From positions 62,001-126,000 of the forward strand of contig JAHQIW010003873.1 of assembly GCA_019055375.1 (NCBI GenBank): a DNA stretch of 64,000 bases. Direction: 5' to 3'. Shown here piece after piece: positions 1 to 13,024 of this stretch. The notes beneath the pieces were generated by a model that was given only the letters and a program-made list of their open reading frames with translations, did no database searches and was not told where the DNA came from. The DNA comes from Parelaphostrongylus tenuis. Taxonomy: Eukaryota > Nematoda > Chromadorea > Rhabditida > Metastrongylidae. Every line of letters starts with the position of its first letter. Positions within the stretch are counted from its first letter, which is position 1. The position numbers and the translations under genes were made by a program.

Positions 1-2655
1 GTCACGAATCCGCTATGGAAGCTGTATTAATTCAGGTGAGAAGGATATGGTAGTACGTTATTGGCCTGGCAGAGACGAGAAGGCGCACCCCTTCCATGCT
101 GTTTACTAGAGAAGAACTGCTTCTTGGGACATGCGGGTGCTGGCGGCGTTGGCGTAGCTGTCAAATCGAGTTTGACCGTGAACATCGATTCATTTGAACA
201 ACTAACATCCCGTATCGGACCATTGCGGTTGAAAGGAGGTAGCTCAATACCGGCTTTGACCATCTTCGTTGCTTACCCATCAACATCAAGCTATGACGAG
301 GACCTACGGGCTAGAATTGAATGAACAGGGCAAAAGGCTATCTGAGCTTATCATGACGGCCCGAACCACCCAGATAACAATTCCAAAAGCCTCACTCACA
401 GCGAAGGACGTGGAAGTCTCCCAATATAAAGTACCTTAACGAAATAGACCACATCTTAGTAAGCCAAAGGTTCTGCCTACCAATGCCGCTGTTGTTCATA
501 AGTTCTGTACGAGATCAGAATATCGCTTTCTTCTAAGCAAATATTCGATTTTCGCGAAAAGGAGAAAAAGCAGCTAAATTCAAACAGCGAACTCAGAGAA
601 CTACCATAAACTAGGAAGTATTTAAATCATTAGTCGGCTCTTGGAAAGATAAAGTTGCCGACAATATCGGCGAAGAATAGGACCGGTTGGTATAGCGCTT
701 GCGCTATGAAAGCCGGGAGCCTCAAAGTAACGAAAAGGCGCTTGTCTCCGCTGACACTCGTGCCGAAACGTCAACGTGGAACCGCACAAGCTACAAGCAA
801 CTGAAACCTTACCCCGAACTGGCGAAACGCTGCAGAGAAGCGATAAAAAGAGATCTCAAAGAGAGGAGAGCAGCAGTCACTGCAGAAGCAGCAGAAGCTG
901 GGAAGAGCACTCGCAAAGCCCAGCGAGACTTCGCCAATTGGAAGGCGAAGATGATTGTTCTCCGATGTTTTGACGGAACATCTGCAGCTTCCGGAAGGGC
1001 ACTGGAGGAAATCATCAACCAGTACTACTCGGATCTCCTCGCAAACCACGACTACTCAAAGTCATATAAATTTGAAGAGTATGAATCTGTCGCTATACCA
1101 ATCCTTCTTTCCAAAGTCCGACATGAAATATCGTTGGTGTTAAAAGGATAACACCACGTCCAGACAGGATTAGACCAGAACATCTGAAGAACTCCCGCTA
1201 ATTCTCATCAACACTCTGTGTCGCCTCATCACTCGTTACCTGTCAGAATTCAATGTTCTCACTCAACGAAAAATCAACAAGACCTTGTTGTTGTTCAAAA
1301 AGGGAGACCTTTCATAGGCAATTCTCGCCCAATCCGCTTGCTGTCCGTTGGCGATAAACTCTTCACTCGAGTCATGCTAAACAGGATTGACAAAACACTG
1401 GAGGAAAGGTAGCCATGAGAACAGGCAGGGTTCCGAAAAGGATTTAGTACTATAGACCATATACACACGATTACGATGCTCACTGAAGTTTCACGAGAGC
1501 ACAAAATACCACTCTGTCTCTCTTTCAGCGATTCAGAGGAAGCCTTTGATTCAGTGGAAACAGAAGCAGTTATAGAGGCTCTGGCTAACCAGTGCGTACC
1601 TACTCGGTACCTAAAGATCCTTCGTGAGCTATACAAAGATTTCACGACCAAAATATCTCCATTATACAACATTATCAACATTGACGTAAGAAGAGGGGTT
1701 CGACAAGGCGATACAGTTTTACCAAAACCATTCACTGCCACCATACAAAACGTCATGCGAACATTAGAGTGGAAAGATATGGGAGTGAAAATTGACGGTC
1801 GACAATTAAATCATCTTCGCTTTGCTGACAATATCGTTCTCACAACACCAAACATCAGCCAAACGGAGCGAAGTTGACCGATTTCGATAACGCCTATAGA
1901 AAGATTGGTCTTCAACTAAATCTAACGAAAATGATGTTCATGAGGAACGCATAAGTTTTGAGCCATCAACGCTCAGCGGAACGAAAATCTCCGAATGCCC
2001 GAGTTACGTCTATCTGGGTCGTGAAGTCAACATAATGAACGACCTGGCTCCAGAGTTGAGCAGGAGGAAACGAGCGGCTTGGGAAACGTCTAAGAGTATC
2101 GAAGAGTATCGGGAACAAAGAGCACCAGACTCCGTGGCTCCACCTCTTCGGGTCGACAATTATCCTTGCCCTATCGTATGCAGCAAAAACTTGGTCGATA
2201 CGTAAGCAGGATGAAACATCCCTCGGCATTCTTGAACGCGCAGTCGAAAGGTCGATGCTAGGAGTATCGCGTATTTCGCAAATGAGAGAATTGTTCCAAA
2301 GTTTCGACTTGCGTAAAAGATAGAGGATCTAAGACGCCGTTCTACACGCCAGTATATCGAAAATAAGGTGGGGCCGGACACATGATGCGTTTTAACGACA
2401 ACCGATGGATGAGAGCCGTTAGCGACTGAATCCTTCGGATATCAAGCGCTTCACGGGAAGGCCACCAATCCGATAGTTCGATTTCTTCGCAAAAAATATA
2501 GGAAAGGTTTAATGCTCAACAAATCCGTAGAGGCGAGAAGGGCCCAGTGGGCTACTCTTGCACAAAAAGATAGAAATCGAAGTGCTGCTGGTACCCGCTC
2601 GAGTCACCCGCCGATCAACGGGATGACAGGTCACAGGCGATACAGGTGATGAATG
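1..2655 (+). pseudogene. Decayed RTE-clade non-LTR retrotransposon (5' end outside window)
   Basis: This is a relic of an element that encoded an AP-type endonuclease plus reverse transcriptase. It follows the near-intact copy at 33113-36462 almost end to end: position 6 corresponds to about 33659 there, and the shared tail with a GATACAGGTGAT-like motif ends near 2650. Recognisable pieces are an endonuclease start (61-324), a linker (699-1151), RT blocks (1476-1877, including LRFADN where the intact copy has LRFADD, so a catalytic Asp is lost) and the C-terminal WYPLES/DDQRDD-like region near 2590. About 150 nt of the endonuclease domain are deleted near position 297, and many frameshifts and stops are present. 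It cannot encode an active protein. Its 3' end is duplicated in inverted orientation at 7310-7645. Confidence 0.9.
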
Positions 2656-2677
2656 CATAGAGAAGTATAGCGTCAGC

Positions 2678-3221
2678 GATCAAATAAAATTCCTTTTATT
2701 TAACTGTTCTGGCGGTGGTAAGATGTAACAAATGTTTACCCATTGATGTACAGTGATGTGTAAAACTTTCGCGTCAGGCGGGATTAGAACCAGCACCTCA
2801 CTCTTTCCGGGAGCGCGTGCTCTATCCGTTACACTACTGACGCTCGTTTTGCACGCCACTCTTTATACGCTGCATCGCATCTATCTGTGTGACACCAGCC
2901 GTGAGCGACCTGGCCTGGGTAGTCAGTCTCGACAAAAACCTAGTCACAGTGACAGATATTGGACATCAATGGGTATACATTTGTGACATCATTCCACCTC
3001 CAGAGCAGTTGAATAAAAATAATTTTATTTGATCTTTAACACCGGGCCAGGCCGTTGGGGCTGGCGGCTGACAGATAGATTCAGTGTGGCGTACAAAGAG
3101 TGGCGTGTAAAATGGGCGTCAGTCGTGCAACGGATAGCGACGCGCTCCCAGAAAGAGTGAGGTGCGCGTTTTAGTCCCGTCTGATGCGAAAGTTTTGCAC
3201 ATCTCTCTACATCAATGGGTG
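2678..3221. mobile_element. tRNA-bearing foldback element with 10-bp target duplication
   Basis: A 544-bp element is flanked by identical 10-mers TAGCGTCAGC at 2668-2677 and 3222-3231. The outer sequences ACCCATTGATGTA (2738) and its complement TACATCAATGGGT (3220) belong to long imperfect inverted arms, 2738-2895 and about 3060-3220. Each arm contains a tRNA-like unit (2760-2865 minus, 3105-3200 plus). A second inverted segment (2678-2750 against 2963-3042) is nested, giving an A-B-A'-B' order. The paralogous inverted duplication at 7270-7290 has the same flanks without the element, so it serves as an empty site. A 10-bp duplication with long complex arms suggests a Mutator-like (MULE) non-autonomous foldback; the superfamily is inference. 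Confidence 0.75.
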
Positions 3222-3804
3222 TAGCGTCAGCAGTTCATGTGACCGCCATACGTACTGCGACGTGACTTGACTTCACATTGTCCTTTCCTCACGCATCTAA
3301 TGTAATTTTTTTACTTGCTGAGTTGCAGAGAAATGGTCCTTTCAGAATATCAGCACAGTATTGGCATAAGGAAACACTGCGCTATTTTATGATTACTAAT
3401 AGTCCAAGGTAAGAAATCTGTCCGGCGAGAAGGGAGAAATGTGAGTTATTTTTGTGTGACTTTTCAGCGTTATAAAAGAGTGTTTTGAAAAACCGACGAC
3501 GTTGGGCTATGCCCTCATGTTTCAGCTTGCGAATGGTTTTTAACATACCCTTGTAAAATTCCGCTCTAGCGAGAGAAGTCGCTTTTCATTTGTTTCCTCT
3601 AGTCGGAAAGAATCGGTTTTATTATACTTCTAATAATAATTTGACTATTCTCATAGCATTTAAGATTAGCAGCTTTACGGTGTCTCACAAATAATTCGCA
3701 TTTTTTTTAGAGCACAATGAGCCGGTCGCTCAGCAAGAAGAACAAATGGTAGTTGGACGAAAAAAGCAGTGAAGTGGGCACGGATTATAAGCGTTTTATA
3801 TAAT

Positions 3805-3925
3805 TCCAAAAAAGAATGATTTAAGCTCAAAAAGGGGTTGGTACGCCAGGGTCATACACCGGTGTTTCGGAAGTTCATCCTCCTCATCTTGGGGGTTTCA
3901 AAAACAGTCGATCTTTTGAATTATA
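3805..3925 (+). repeat. Fragment of palindromic MITE inserted in duplicated block
   Basis: About 110 bp is absent from the paralogous arm at 6690-6760. Its sequence (GTTGGTACGCCAGGGTCATACACC and following) resembles the arm of the palindromic MITE at 10683-10932. The word ATTATAAGCGTTTT occurs on both sides (about 3784 and 3920), as expected of a target duplication or of a recombination product. Confidence 0.55.
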
Positions 3926-3984
3926 AGCGTTTTCTTGGAATACCACTCAAACTGCGGGCAAATGTTGTGTATGCATTTATATAT

Positions 3985-4335
3985 GTATGCATGTATGTAT
4001 GCATGTATGTATGTATGTATATATATATATATGTGTGTCAAGTGAAATTATTGCCGAACTTGCAGTATTGTACACTCGATTGCACTTTGGCTGGCATTTT
4101 CAGAAAATATATCTTCATTTCGAGCGCTTTCTTGAGATCACGCACGGATTTTGATAGATCCGTTCATTATTACATGAACCTACGTGTCATGTGGTCTAGT
4201 AATAGTCTTTTGTAAAGCCCAATACGCGTGTTTCAACCTTACAGTCTCGCCTATATATATATATATATATATATTTATACATATATATATATGTATATCT
4301 GTATATATATGCATATGTATATATATATATACATC
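3985..4335. repeat. AT/ATGT microsatellites
   Basis: Runs of GTATGCAT and (AT)n lie at 3985-4035, and further TATA runs at 4250-4335. No gene is visible between them. ORFs reading YIYIYIY in this region are microsatellite translations. Confidence 0.9.
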
Positions 4336-5254
4336 GGCTTCACAATCAGATATGTATCAGTTAAAAACAAACACTCCATCAGAGCACGTTAACCAATATT
4401 TTCACTATTATTATATATGGCTGAGACGATCGTAAGAGGCTGTATACATAATGTGCTCTCTTCTAGGAACGGCCATATCTATGCAAACATGTGTCATCGT
4501 GCTGATGTGCTGTCTTTTCTCTACTTTGTGTCAACCAAAATCTCGTCAGTCACTCAATAAGTTATTGGAAAACGCATGTAAGTAGTTCTTCGTTGTCCGT
4601 AACAAAATAAATCAGGCGTCCGGTATGGAATGATGCAGCAGTGTGTTCGTCTTACAACCCAGCATCCCATGGTTTACTCCATCGAACCATATATAAGAAT
4701 TTCCTTCGCTTAAAGCAATAGAACCTGTCTTTGAGGGCGAGCACAGCTCACCTAATGGCTACGACTGACGAGAAGTACAAAATCAGGTGCTAGCGCAAGT
4801 TGACTGACGAGGATTACAGGTATCGAAATGAAATATTGTGCTAAAAGAGAGTAAATCTGCCACTGGCGATGAAAAGAAAATAAAATAGATGTTTTCATCA
4901 GGATTTAATGAACCGTTCTTCTTCAGATTGTTGTCAGCTCTTTTACCATCATTTGTACGAGGAGTCTGTATCTTACTCAATCATTCAGTTTTATGTGAAA
5001 CTCTAGCTAACTTGCTCATTTTTCAAGTATATAGGTTGTTGTGACTAAACTAAATGAATGCATCTATTGCAAGTTATATAAGCAAATTTTATGGGTACTG
5101 CTAGTCATTCTATTTTAGTATTCACAAATCTTGTATGAGATTATGATATCATGGAGATTTTGATGAACAATATTTTCAATATTAACACTGGAAAAGATGC
5201 CTATACAAATGAACTCGTGCAGCTGTACAGAGTTACGTTTATTAGACCAACATT
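4336..5254. other. No recognisable feature
   Basis: This is AT-rich unique-looking sequence with short ORFs only. No splice-consistent exon or known repeat was recognised. Confidence 0.4.
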
Positions 5255-6225
5255 TATGACATTCGATGAAAAGAGTCAATAACGAATTCTTAATGGCCAT
5301 TTTTGGCCTCTGTACATTTGCGAAGTCGCTTTCGATAAGTTTCAACACCGGTCGCCGACGTTTCCACCGTAATTTCGTTCCAAGCGCGTATCAGAGGCAT
5401 TTCAAGCGCTTCTACAGGAATGTAGGGAGTGGCCGAGACTTATCCTTCCGTTAAGGGTTACACGGAGTCATCCAGTGAGCTAAAAAAGGCGAGTTTTACA
5501 ATTAAATGTTCTTGGTGTAAAAGACAGAAAACAGATCTCGTGAGATGACAATCGTCGAGCGAGCCGAATGGGCAGAAATGCAGTCCTCTTAAAGCGTCGA
5601 TAAGTCGGCGGCACAGTGTTTATTTTCCAAGGCTTCATTACGCCCACTGAAACTTTATGATGATAGCTGGTACCGTTGATTTTGACGTTTTTGTTGATAA
5701 AGGCCAATAGGACGTCTTTCGGGTGGCCAACACGCCATCTCAGAGTCCGGAGATGGTTGCGACCCATAGTTTTTGCTATTGCGAAATTGCGTTGTTTCTT
5801 CTTGAGAAGTTATTGACTTTGGAGATTGCGGAGTGATTCGACCTCGATTTCCTTCTGGTAAAAAACACATTTGACAAGCGAGCACCAGCTGTTAAATGAA
5901 TCATTCGACGAACCACTGAAAGCCATTTTTTTTCACCAATTGTCCAGGAAGTGAACATAAGAAATCTTGTAGCTACTCAGCTTCAGGTTATTTATAATTA
6001 TGTTTCAAACGCTCCACTCGTTAATCCTGGATTCTCCGAGCTATTCTGAGATTCAAAAACTCCGGCCTTCGTTGAACATGGCAGCGAATTTTTGAACGTC
6101 TTCCGGATTAGACTGCGGATGAACGAGCTTTTGTAACCCGGTCATAAATCCCTAGAGTCTCTTTGAAACGTTTCATGGCTCTGTAGACACTTGTCGGTTT
6201 GCAAGCAGTCATTTTCTGCAATTAC
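5255..6225 (-). pseudogene. Degenerate mori/maT-like (IS630-Tc1-mariner) transposase relic
   Basis: Read on the minus strand, fragments in several frames follow the order of a Tc1/mariner-superfamily transposase and of the second relic at 36725-37680. There are traces of the N-terminal helix-turn-helix near 6050-5950, then a segment in which INEKNVKING-like VKING precedes a YHH motif (5655-5700), and finally a C-terminal segment ending in LRKCTEAKNG-like sequence (about 5270-5340). The intact family ends with a CIEA.GGHF motif. Frameshifts and stops break every domain, and the catalytic residues cannot be assigned. It lies between the arms of the large inverted duplication. Family placement rests on motif order and is moderately sure. 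Confidence 0.55.
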
Positions 6226-6543
6226 TATCACAAGTTTGGTGAATAAATTAGAATAACGATCATAACAGTTGATTAAAATCAATCAGGAATCGAATTAGAA
6301 CCACAATGAAACCGCCACTACACTTCCACTAATTGCACCTGCCCACTAGATTGTATGGGCCTACATACCTATTTGGCTGGTGATGGTGCGAGGCGAGCAT
6401 CGTCTCCATTCGTTTCTATTCCGAAAAATTGTCGTCCATACTGATGGTCAATGTCGGGCAAGATGACGTACGCGATGTCCGTTCAGTGATTGTGAACTCG
6501 TTGCCATCTGCGACTATATATTGATGACATTGTCCACAAAATA

Positions 6544-6689
<146 letters not shown>

Positions 6690-7650
6690 ACATTTGCCCG
6701 CCGTTTGAGTGGTATTCCAAGAAAACGCTTATAATCTGTGCCCACTTCACTGCTTTTTTTTTCGTCCAACTACCATCTGTTCTTCTTGCTAAGCGACCGG
6801 CTCATTGCGTGCTAAAAAAATGCGAATTCTTTGTAAGACACCGCAAAGCTGCTAATCGTAAATGCTATGAGAATAGTCAAATTATTAGTAGAAGTATAAT
6901 AAAACCGAGTTAGAGGAAACAAATGAAAAGCGACTTTCTCGCTGGAGCGGATTTTTTCATGGCAGTGTTAATTACCATTCGGAAGCTGAAACATAAGGCC
7001 ATTGCCCCACGTTGTCGGTTTTCTAGAACACTTTTCTATAACGGTGTAAAGTCACACAAAACTAGCTCACACTTCTCCTTTCTCGCCGGGGCAGATCTCT
7101 TACCTTGGAATATTAGTATTCATAAGATATCGCAGTGCTTCCTTATGCCAATGCTGTGCTCATGCTCTGAAAAGACCGTTTCTCTGCAACCCAGCAGGTA
7201 AAGAAAGTTGAATTAGATGTGTGAGAAAGGACGATGTGAAGTCAAGTTACGTCATAGTACGAATGGCGGCCACATAAACTACTGACTCTATACTCCTCTA
7301 CGCGTCCATCACCTGTATCACCTGTCACCTGCTGTCACGTTGATCGTCGAGTGATTCGAGCGGGTAAAAGCAACACTTCCAGTTTTTCCTATCTCGTACA
7401 GGAGTAGCCCACTGGGTCCTTCTCGCCTCTAGGGATTTGCTGAGCATCATATCTTTCTTCAGTCCTTTGTAAAGAAATCGAACCAACGGGTCGGTGGTCT
7501 TCCCGTGGAGCGCTTGATATCCCGAGGAGTCCAGTCGGCAGCAGCTATCACTCAGCGGTTGTGGCTGAAACGCATCACGTGACCGGCCCAACTTGTTTTC
7601 GATATCCTGGCGTGTAGAACAGCATCTTCAATCCTCAGGGAATGGTGACA
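6690..7650 (-). repeat. Right arm of large inverted duplication, including RTE 3' end
   Basis: This is the reverse complement of the 2318-3985 block but lacks the 544-bp foldback and the MITE fragment. Positions 7310-7645 are the minus-strand 3' end of an RTE element; the reading frame at 7325-7591 retains a C-terminus ending FYPLESLDDQRD. It preserves the pre-insertion state of the left arm. Confidence 0.8.
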
Positions 7651-9986
7651 AACATCACATGTCGTCTTTCTGATATAGTTGGCGTTGTTGTCCAAGCTTC
7701 ATATTTCTCATTGGTTTCAGTAAGTCGAACGCAGTACAGCTGATCACCGAGGCGTCCGTTTCGCAACTGAATCTCATAAATGAGATCCAAGATCTTTCGG
7801 TATAAGACTTGGTTATACTACGTCTAGGTGGCCGACTTCGAATCAATATATGCTTGTTATTCTTAATTCCGGCCGGTCCATCTGATGGGCTCCCTCTTCG
7901 AGCTCGCTTCAATAGAAGTGCGATGGATCTGCGGAATGAACGAATAGAGGATCAAGAACAGTGACACTGTTAGATTGATCTTTCCGGTGATTCAACAATT
8001 TTAGTAAGTTGTTTCAATTGTAACTGCACAGATATGCATACACACATACAGACACACGCGAATGTGAATGCATACTTTTACAAGGGCACACACAAACGAA
8101 TGCATGTATACGTGCATTTATCAGAATGTACATATATACCTACATAGGTACATTCACACGTACAAAGCCGATGCATCTATTATAAATGTTAGAATTTTAG
8201 ATTTGTAAAAAGAATCACACATTTGGCGAAGAAACTTTTCTGGGAAGAACGGCTATCGCAAAGGCCGTGTCAGGAATTTTTGAGAAGCCGTATGAGTTGA
8301 TATGTTTCTTAATTACAAAACTAGTTGATCTGAAACAATCCGACATCACATAATGTGCGGGTTCTAAATTTCCCTGCATTTGACTCGACTCGGTTTCCTT
8401 CCTTCTATTGTCAACGAAACTTCTGAGATTTGCATTGAGGTTAGGTCCAAATGTCGCTCAAAAATTTCAAAATGTCGTCAAATGTTAATCGAGCACTCTT
8501 CTCTTTCTTCATTCGGGCATCCTTTTGATATTTTAGTTTTGCCTCGCTTTGAATGTAGCTGATTAGTTTCCCAGGAAAACTTGGACTACCTTGCTAAGGC
8601 GTTCACAGTTCTCTAAAAAGGAGAAAGCCGCATTCTAAGGCATATTGCGTTTTTGACAGAGTGATCCGACATTTAGAGATAAGTCAGGTACAGTTTCCCG
8701 ATCTCTGAACCTCAAAGGTTTCTTAAACTTTACGAATTGGGTTGGGTCTGATGACTAACTCTATTAGTAAAAATAATCTGTGGACAGTGGTATAGTACTT
8801 TATGTCATTCTTATAAAAAAGCATGTCAATCTTTTAACACCTACGTAGCTATGATCACTAAAAGATTAATTTTATAAAAATTAATTTAATTTGTAGTCCA
8901 CAGCTTTGATCTAGGCTCGTTTTAGCTACCGATTCGTTATGGAGCTGCAAGCTGTAAGATTCCAGGCTTCAATTTCATTCATTGCCCACAGTCGAAAGGT
9001 GTCTTGTTTATCTCACTATAAATTTTATATACTTGCCAAAACTGACTAACATTCAACAAGTAGCTTCCTTACTATTATTGCGAAGAATACAACCTGCAAG
9101 AGAATTGCCAATTGCCAACCATTCGTTGAGTTCCAGTGATCCGAGCCGGTGGCTATCTCAGTACTTTACGTAGTGCGCAATTCATCTTCTAGAAAGCGAT
9201 CTCTTCTGCGATTCTGTTTTTTGAGGGCTTATTGAACATTCGAGTTGAGTCAATTATTAAAACAAGCATCGTTATTGAAACCTCTTAGTACGCATTTTTC
9301 TTGGCAAACATTGTTAATACAATGCATCAGCACCTCTAACGTTATCTGTCGTTGGAACATGAATTTACGATGATTGCTAGACCATTTCCCATCAAGAGAG
9401 CTTCCCTAAACCTCACTAAATCAATTCTCAAAAAATGACCTTCCTTCATTCTAGAAAAAACGAGTGCATTGGAACGCACTACTATCTCTTGTTGCAAAAT
9501 CGGGAAAAATTCGTTGCGACAGCAGTTGGTATGTTATAGTGGACAACGTCGTAATGGAGAACTTTACGAAGTCGCTTCAAAATTTTTTTTTCGATGAGTG
9601 GCGTGAGTGAACAAGAAGTTTTTTAGAGAACATCAATTTCCATTTTAATGATAATGTCTCAAACGTAGTCTTTTACCGTGATTTATACTGTGCAATAAAA
9701 TTATCAAGCATCTTAGGCAATCTCTTGTAAGAATCTTGAGAATATGCGCTAGTAATTCTAATTATCATCGCACAGTAGTCTCGTTCTAATCACCATAAGT
9801 TTTCAAGACTAATATGAAAGACATTCGACTTTCTCTTCATTGTACAGAGTCAAATAATAGTCCTTTACTGAGAAACATTTTGAAGAAATCTTACAAATAA
9901 GTTCAATGAGTATATTCATGATATCGTACCATCGCTAGAAGAGGTCGAGCAAAAAGGATTTCGTAGTTCATAACAACTGGCCCAGT
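7651..9986. other. No recognisable gene
   Basis: AT-rich sequence with a degenerate CA/TA microsatellite at 8035-8165. Nothing else could be supported. Confidence 0.4.
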
Positions 9987-10265
9987 GTGCCAATAATCCG
10001 ATTAGGCAAATTTCCAAACTTTCTAACTCAGAATGATCGCAGTCTTGTGTTTGAAAGGGAAGTGAAGCTTACCGTTGTGTCGCATGAGTGCAGACTTAAG
10101 GTGAAGGAAGAGTTGAAAAGGTCTGTTCAAGGACGAAGCCAGAGTCTTGAGTCGGGTACAATAATTTTCGTTGACTTTAAAGACTCGGATACGAGCAGAG
10201 TCACGGTGACGACCAAACAGCGAAAAATTGCCAAGATTGAGGAGTATTTCGAAGCTACATGGGCT
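9975..10265 (+). CDS. Candidate terminal exon, unknown protein
   Basis: An open frame of about 93 codons has balanced composition with many charged residues (KVKEELKR, KIEEYFEATWA at the end) and no low complexity. That is unusual in this AT-rich region. It is preceded by a possible acceptor GGCCCAG at about 9980. No family was recognised, and there are no transmembrane or signal segments. It could be an exon, a pseudogene or part of an unrecognised transposon. Confidence 0.25.
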
Positions 10266-10682
10266 TGAAACTTCAACAGGTGTGAATAGAGTTGCCTAAA
10301 TTCTCTTTAAACACAAATCGTTTCCAACGTACCACCATTCCATCTTCATGTCAAAAAAATAAATTATGAATTCATCACGTGGTTGTTTTAGGGGCCAACA
10401 CCAGTAGTCGAGCGACTGGATATTGAACAATAAGGACGAAACATGGGTGAGTATCATGTCACCTTTTTGATCAGGAGCGGTAGAATGCGCTTTTGCCACT
10501 GAAGGAAGTCTCACTTTGACCGGTTCCCAAGACCGCGCTCAATTTTCGGCTATTACGGACGTGGTGGATTTTTGACAACAAGTAATATTTTGATGATGAG
10601 TCAGACTTTAATTTGATCCATGGCATCAACTTCTTTGAAAACCTCGCTATAATTTTTCATTACAATTTTTAACAATGTTTAA

Positions 10683-10932
10683 GCGTTAGCGAGGTTGGTA
10701 AGCCAGAGCCATACACGGGTGTTGCGGAGATCTCGCTCTCCTCGTCAGTAGCCCACGCAGCGGATGACTGGTAAACGGTGATAGCACAATGTCATTGAAT
10801 GTTGTACCGTTACTACATACACCTCCCTCTTTGCTACAATGCAGAGCTTAATGTGGGGCCGTTTGCTACTGACGAGGAGGCGAGACCTCCGGAACACGCG
10901 TGTATGGCTCTGGCTTACCAACCTCGCTAATG
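10683..10932. mobile_element. Palindromic MITE
   Basis: A 250-bp element has about 68-bp near-perfect inverted arms. The left arm starts CGTTAGCGAGGTTGGTAAGC (10684) and contains CTCCTCGTCAGTAGC (10738-10752); the right arm is its complement and ends CAACCTCGCTAATG (10932). There is no coding capacity. A related fragment lies at 3805-3925. Confidence 0.85.
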
Positions 10933-11004
10933 TTCGAACATTCGAAAAAATTATATAGCATTCATTTTATCTGGTCGCCTTGTGCTGTAGTATGGTGTTA
11001 CAAT

Positions 11005-11255
11005 ATACCCAATGATGTAGAGTGGTGTGTAAGAACTTTTGCCTCAGGTGGATTTCAAGCCCACGTTGCACTCTATCCAAGGGGCGCGTGCTGAAGCGTT
11101 TCATTATCGACGCCCTTTTAGACACCACTTTTGTTGACAGATAACGCGTTGAACTATAGAAAAAATCCACTGCGCATCCCCGGATAGGATGAAATGTGAG
11201 TTCAAAGCTCACCTAACGCAAAAGTTTTTGCACACTACTCTACATCGTTGGTAAA
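11005..11255. repeat. tRNA-like foldback pair
   Basis: Left arm: CCCAATGATGTAGAGTGGTG (11008) followed by a minus-strand tRNA-like unit (11040-11112). Right arm: a plus-strand T-arm-like segment (GTGAGTTCAAAGCTCAC, about 11197), then CGCAAAAGTTTTTGCACACT and CTACATCGTTGG. It has the same architecture as 2678-3221 and 25360-25640, more diverged. Confidence 0.65.
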
Positions 11256-13020
11256 CAATACTTTTCCGGCAACTAAAAGAGTTGATAGGCTGCGATCTTT
11301 ATGGGTACAAAGGTTCTCTGTCAGTTTTTTGTACACTTCCAAATTCTGAGCAATGACTATAGCTTACCATAAAAATTAGGTTTGATGGAATTTATTTATT
11401 ATCACTCAAACTTCTGATCGGTGAGCTTTTCCAAGAAGCAGTTTCTTTTGCATACTTCTAGGCGCAAAATGAGATTTTTCCGACTGTAGCCCAACTTAAA
11501 GTCTTCCTTCTACAAACTAACGATTGATTACAAAAGGTCTAGCAAAGAAGCTTTGTGCGATCAAAACGGCAATGGAAAGCATCCGCATTGAAAGCAATAG
11601 GGTGTGACCCGATGTGGACGCCAAATTGCACACAGAATTCATTGCACTTCTACGCGAAAGGGTTGATTTCTACTATTTGCATCACTAGGACTATTAATTT
11701 GATTTATTACAGTTGCTAGCATAGACATTTTGATTTGCTTCTCTTTTCAACTACCCGATGTTTTGGAAAAGCAATATAAGCAAGAGTTATTAGAGCAGTT
11801 CTAAGAATTTTTCTACATTTATTGGTTATACATATACCTTTACTTTCGACTGTATATATAGAACTCGGTCAAAGCAATATCAAAATCTGATAACACTTTT
11901 TTACCCTTTTATGTGGTCTATTATGACACTTATACAGAGATAACCAAGTGTTCCGTCGGTGCAGTTTCATCGAAAGCCCAGTGTCTTTCGGTTCATCCAA
12001 TTCCCTTCTGATCGGATGATTTGATGACTCGATATGCGGTGATTTAAATAAGTCGGCGTCAATTTTCTTATCGGTAATGATATCTCTGCAAGGAATTGGC
12101 TGAAGGAAAGGCACCGCGCTTCTGATGCGCCTGTACTGGCGATACCGATGTCTAGCACTGTATAAGTACCATACAGGACCTCACAAAAAGGTAAAAATGT
12201 TATCAGATTGTTAAACATATAGTTTTACGCTTTGAACAATCTTCGCGTTTGTTTACAGAAGAAAAGCTCTCACATAAATCCGTTGAAGTCCCTATCTTTG
12301 ATAGCACTCGGAAAATAGTAGAATAAGATTATGTCTTCTGCAGCTAAAAGCATCTACTATATGATCTAATAAATTCCACTTCAACTGTTTCTTTCAAAAA
12401 AAGCACTCATGTGGATTAGTGTTTCTTTCTTAGTCGGTCAAGTTTATTACGTCTAGCAGTTATGGTCGGGCATTACTTGATAAACTTCTACCAAATATAG
12501 GATCAAGTATTTTACTGCGATTATCTGATTGCATAAAGCATATGATAATATATTCAGCTTTTATTTGAGATGAAATTTATGACAAAACTAACAGAAGAAG
12601 ATATTTCAGGTCGACCGCAAGAAGATGTAACCCTCTACGTTTTCGAGCACATCATATACTGCACACATTAGAGGAATGAACTTTACTTCCACATACTCTG
12701 GGTTTTCGGAGTATTGTACATATAATGACAAAAAGACTTTATCACATACGGATGAAAAAGCGTTCTCATATATGTATATCACATAGCATTTCGCAGTTCA
12801 CTGTTAGTCGAACTCCACACTTGTGGTCTAAATTTATCAAGAATATGGCATCGACAGAATCGATTAGGTACTCGCGTGAACGAGACGAAACCAAGGAAGC
12901 GAAGTCGCTTGGTTGCATCTAATGCATTCTCATTGTTGTGCCTCCTGTTTTATAGCTTTGAATCGCGGCTTCAATTCCGTTAATTTCAAATCATGATAAA
13001 GGCTTAAGAACACCTTTATT
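11256..13020. other. No recognisable gene
   Basis: AT-rich sequence with short ORFs lacking recognisable motifs or phase-consistent splice sites. Confidence 0.4.
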
Positions 13021-13024
13021 GTTT

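Larger units (their letters stand above)
2318..3985 (+). repeat. Left arm of large inverted duplication
   Basis: This block (RTE 3' end, then 3232-3985) is repeated in reverse complement at about 6690-7645. Landmarks include CTTGACTTCACATTGTCC (3267) against GGACGATGTGAAGTCAAG (7230) and TTGGAATACCACTCAAAC (3936) against its complement near 6705. The block includes TIR-transposon sequence related to 58206-59100, with a terminus-like AGTCGGAAAGAATC near 3605-3618. The left arm was later interrupted by the foldback element at 2678-3221 and by a MITE fragment at about 3805-3925. Confidence 0.8.

Noticed and set aside
3000..3500. CRISPR-like array from repeated tRNA-like phrases
   Set aside because: Repeats are long, inverted and dispersed, in a eukaryotic context, with no regular spacers.
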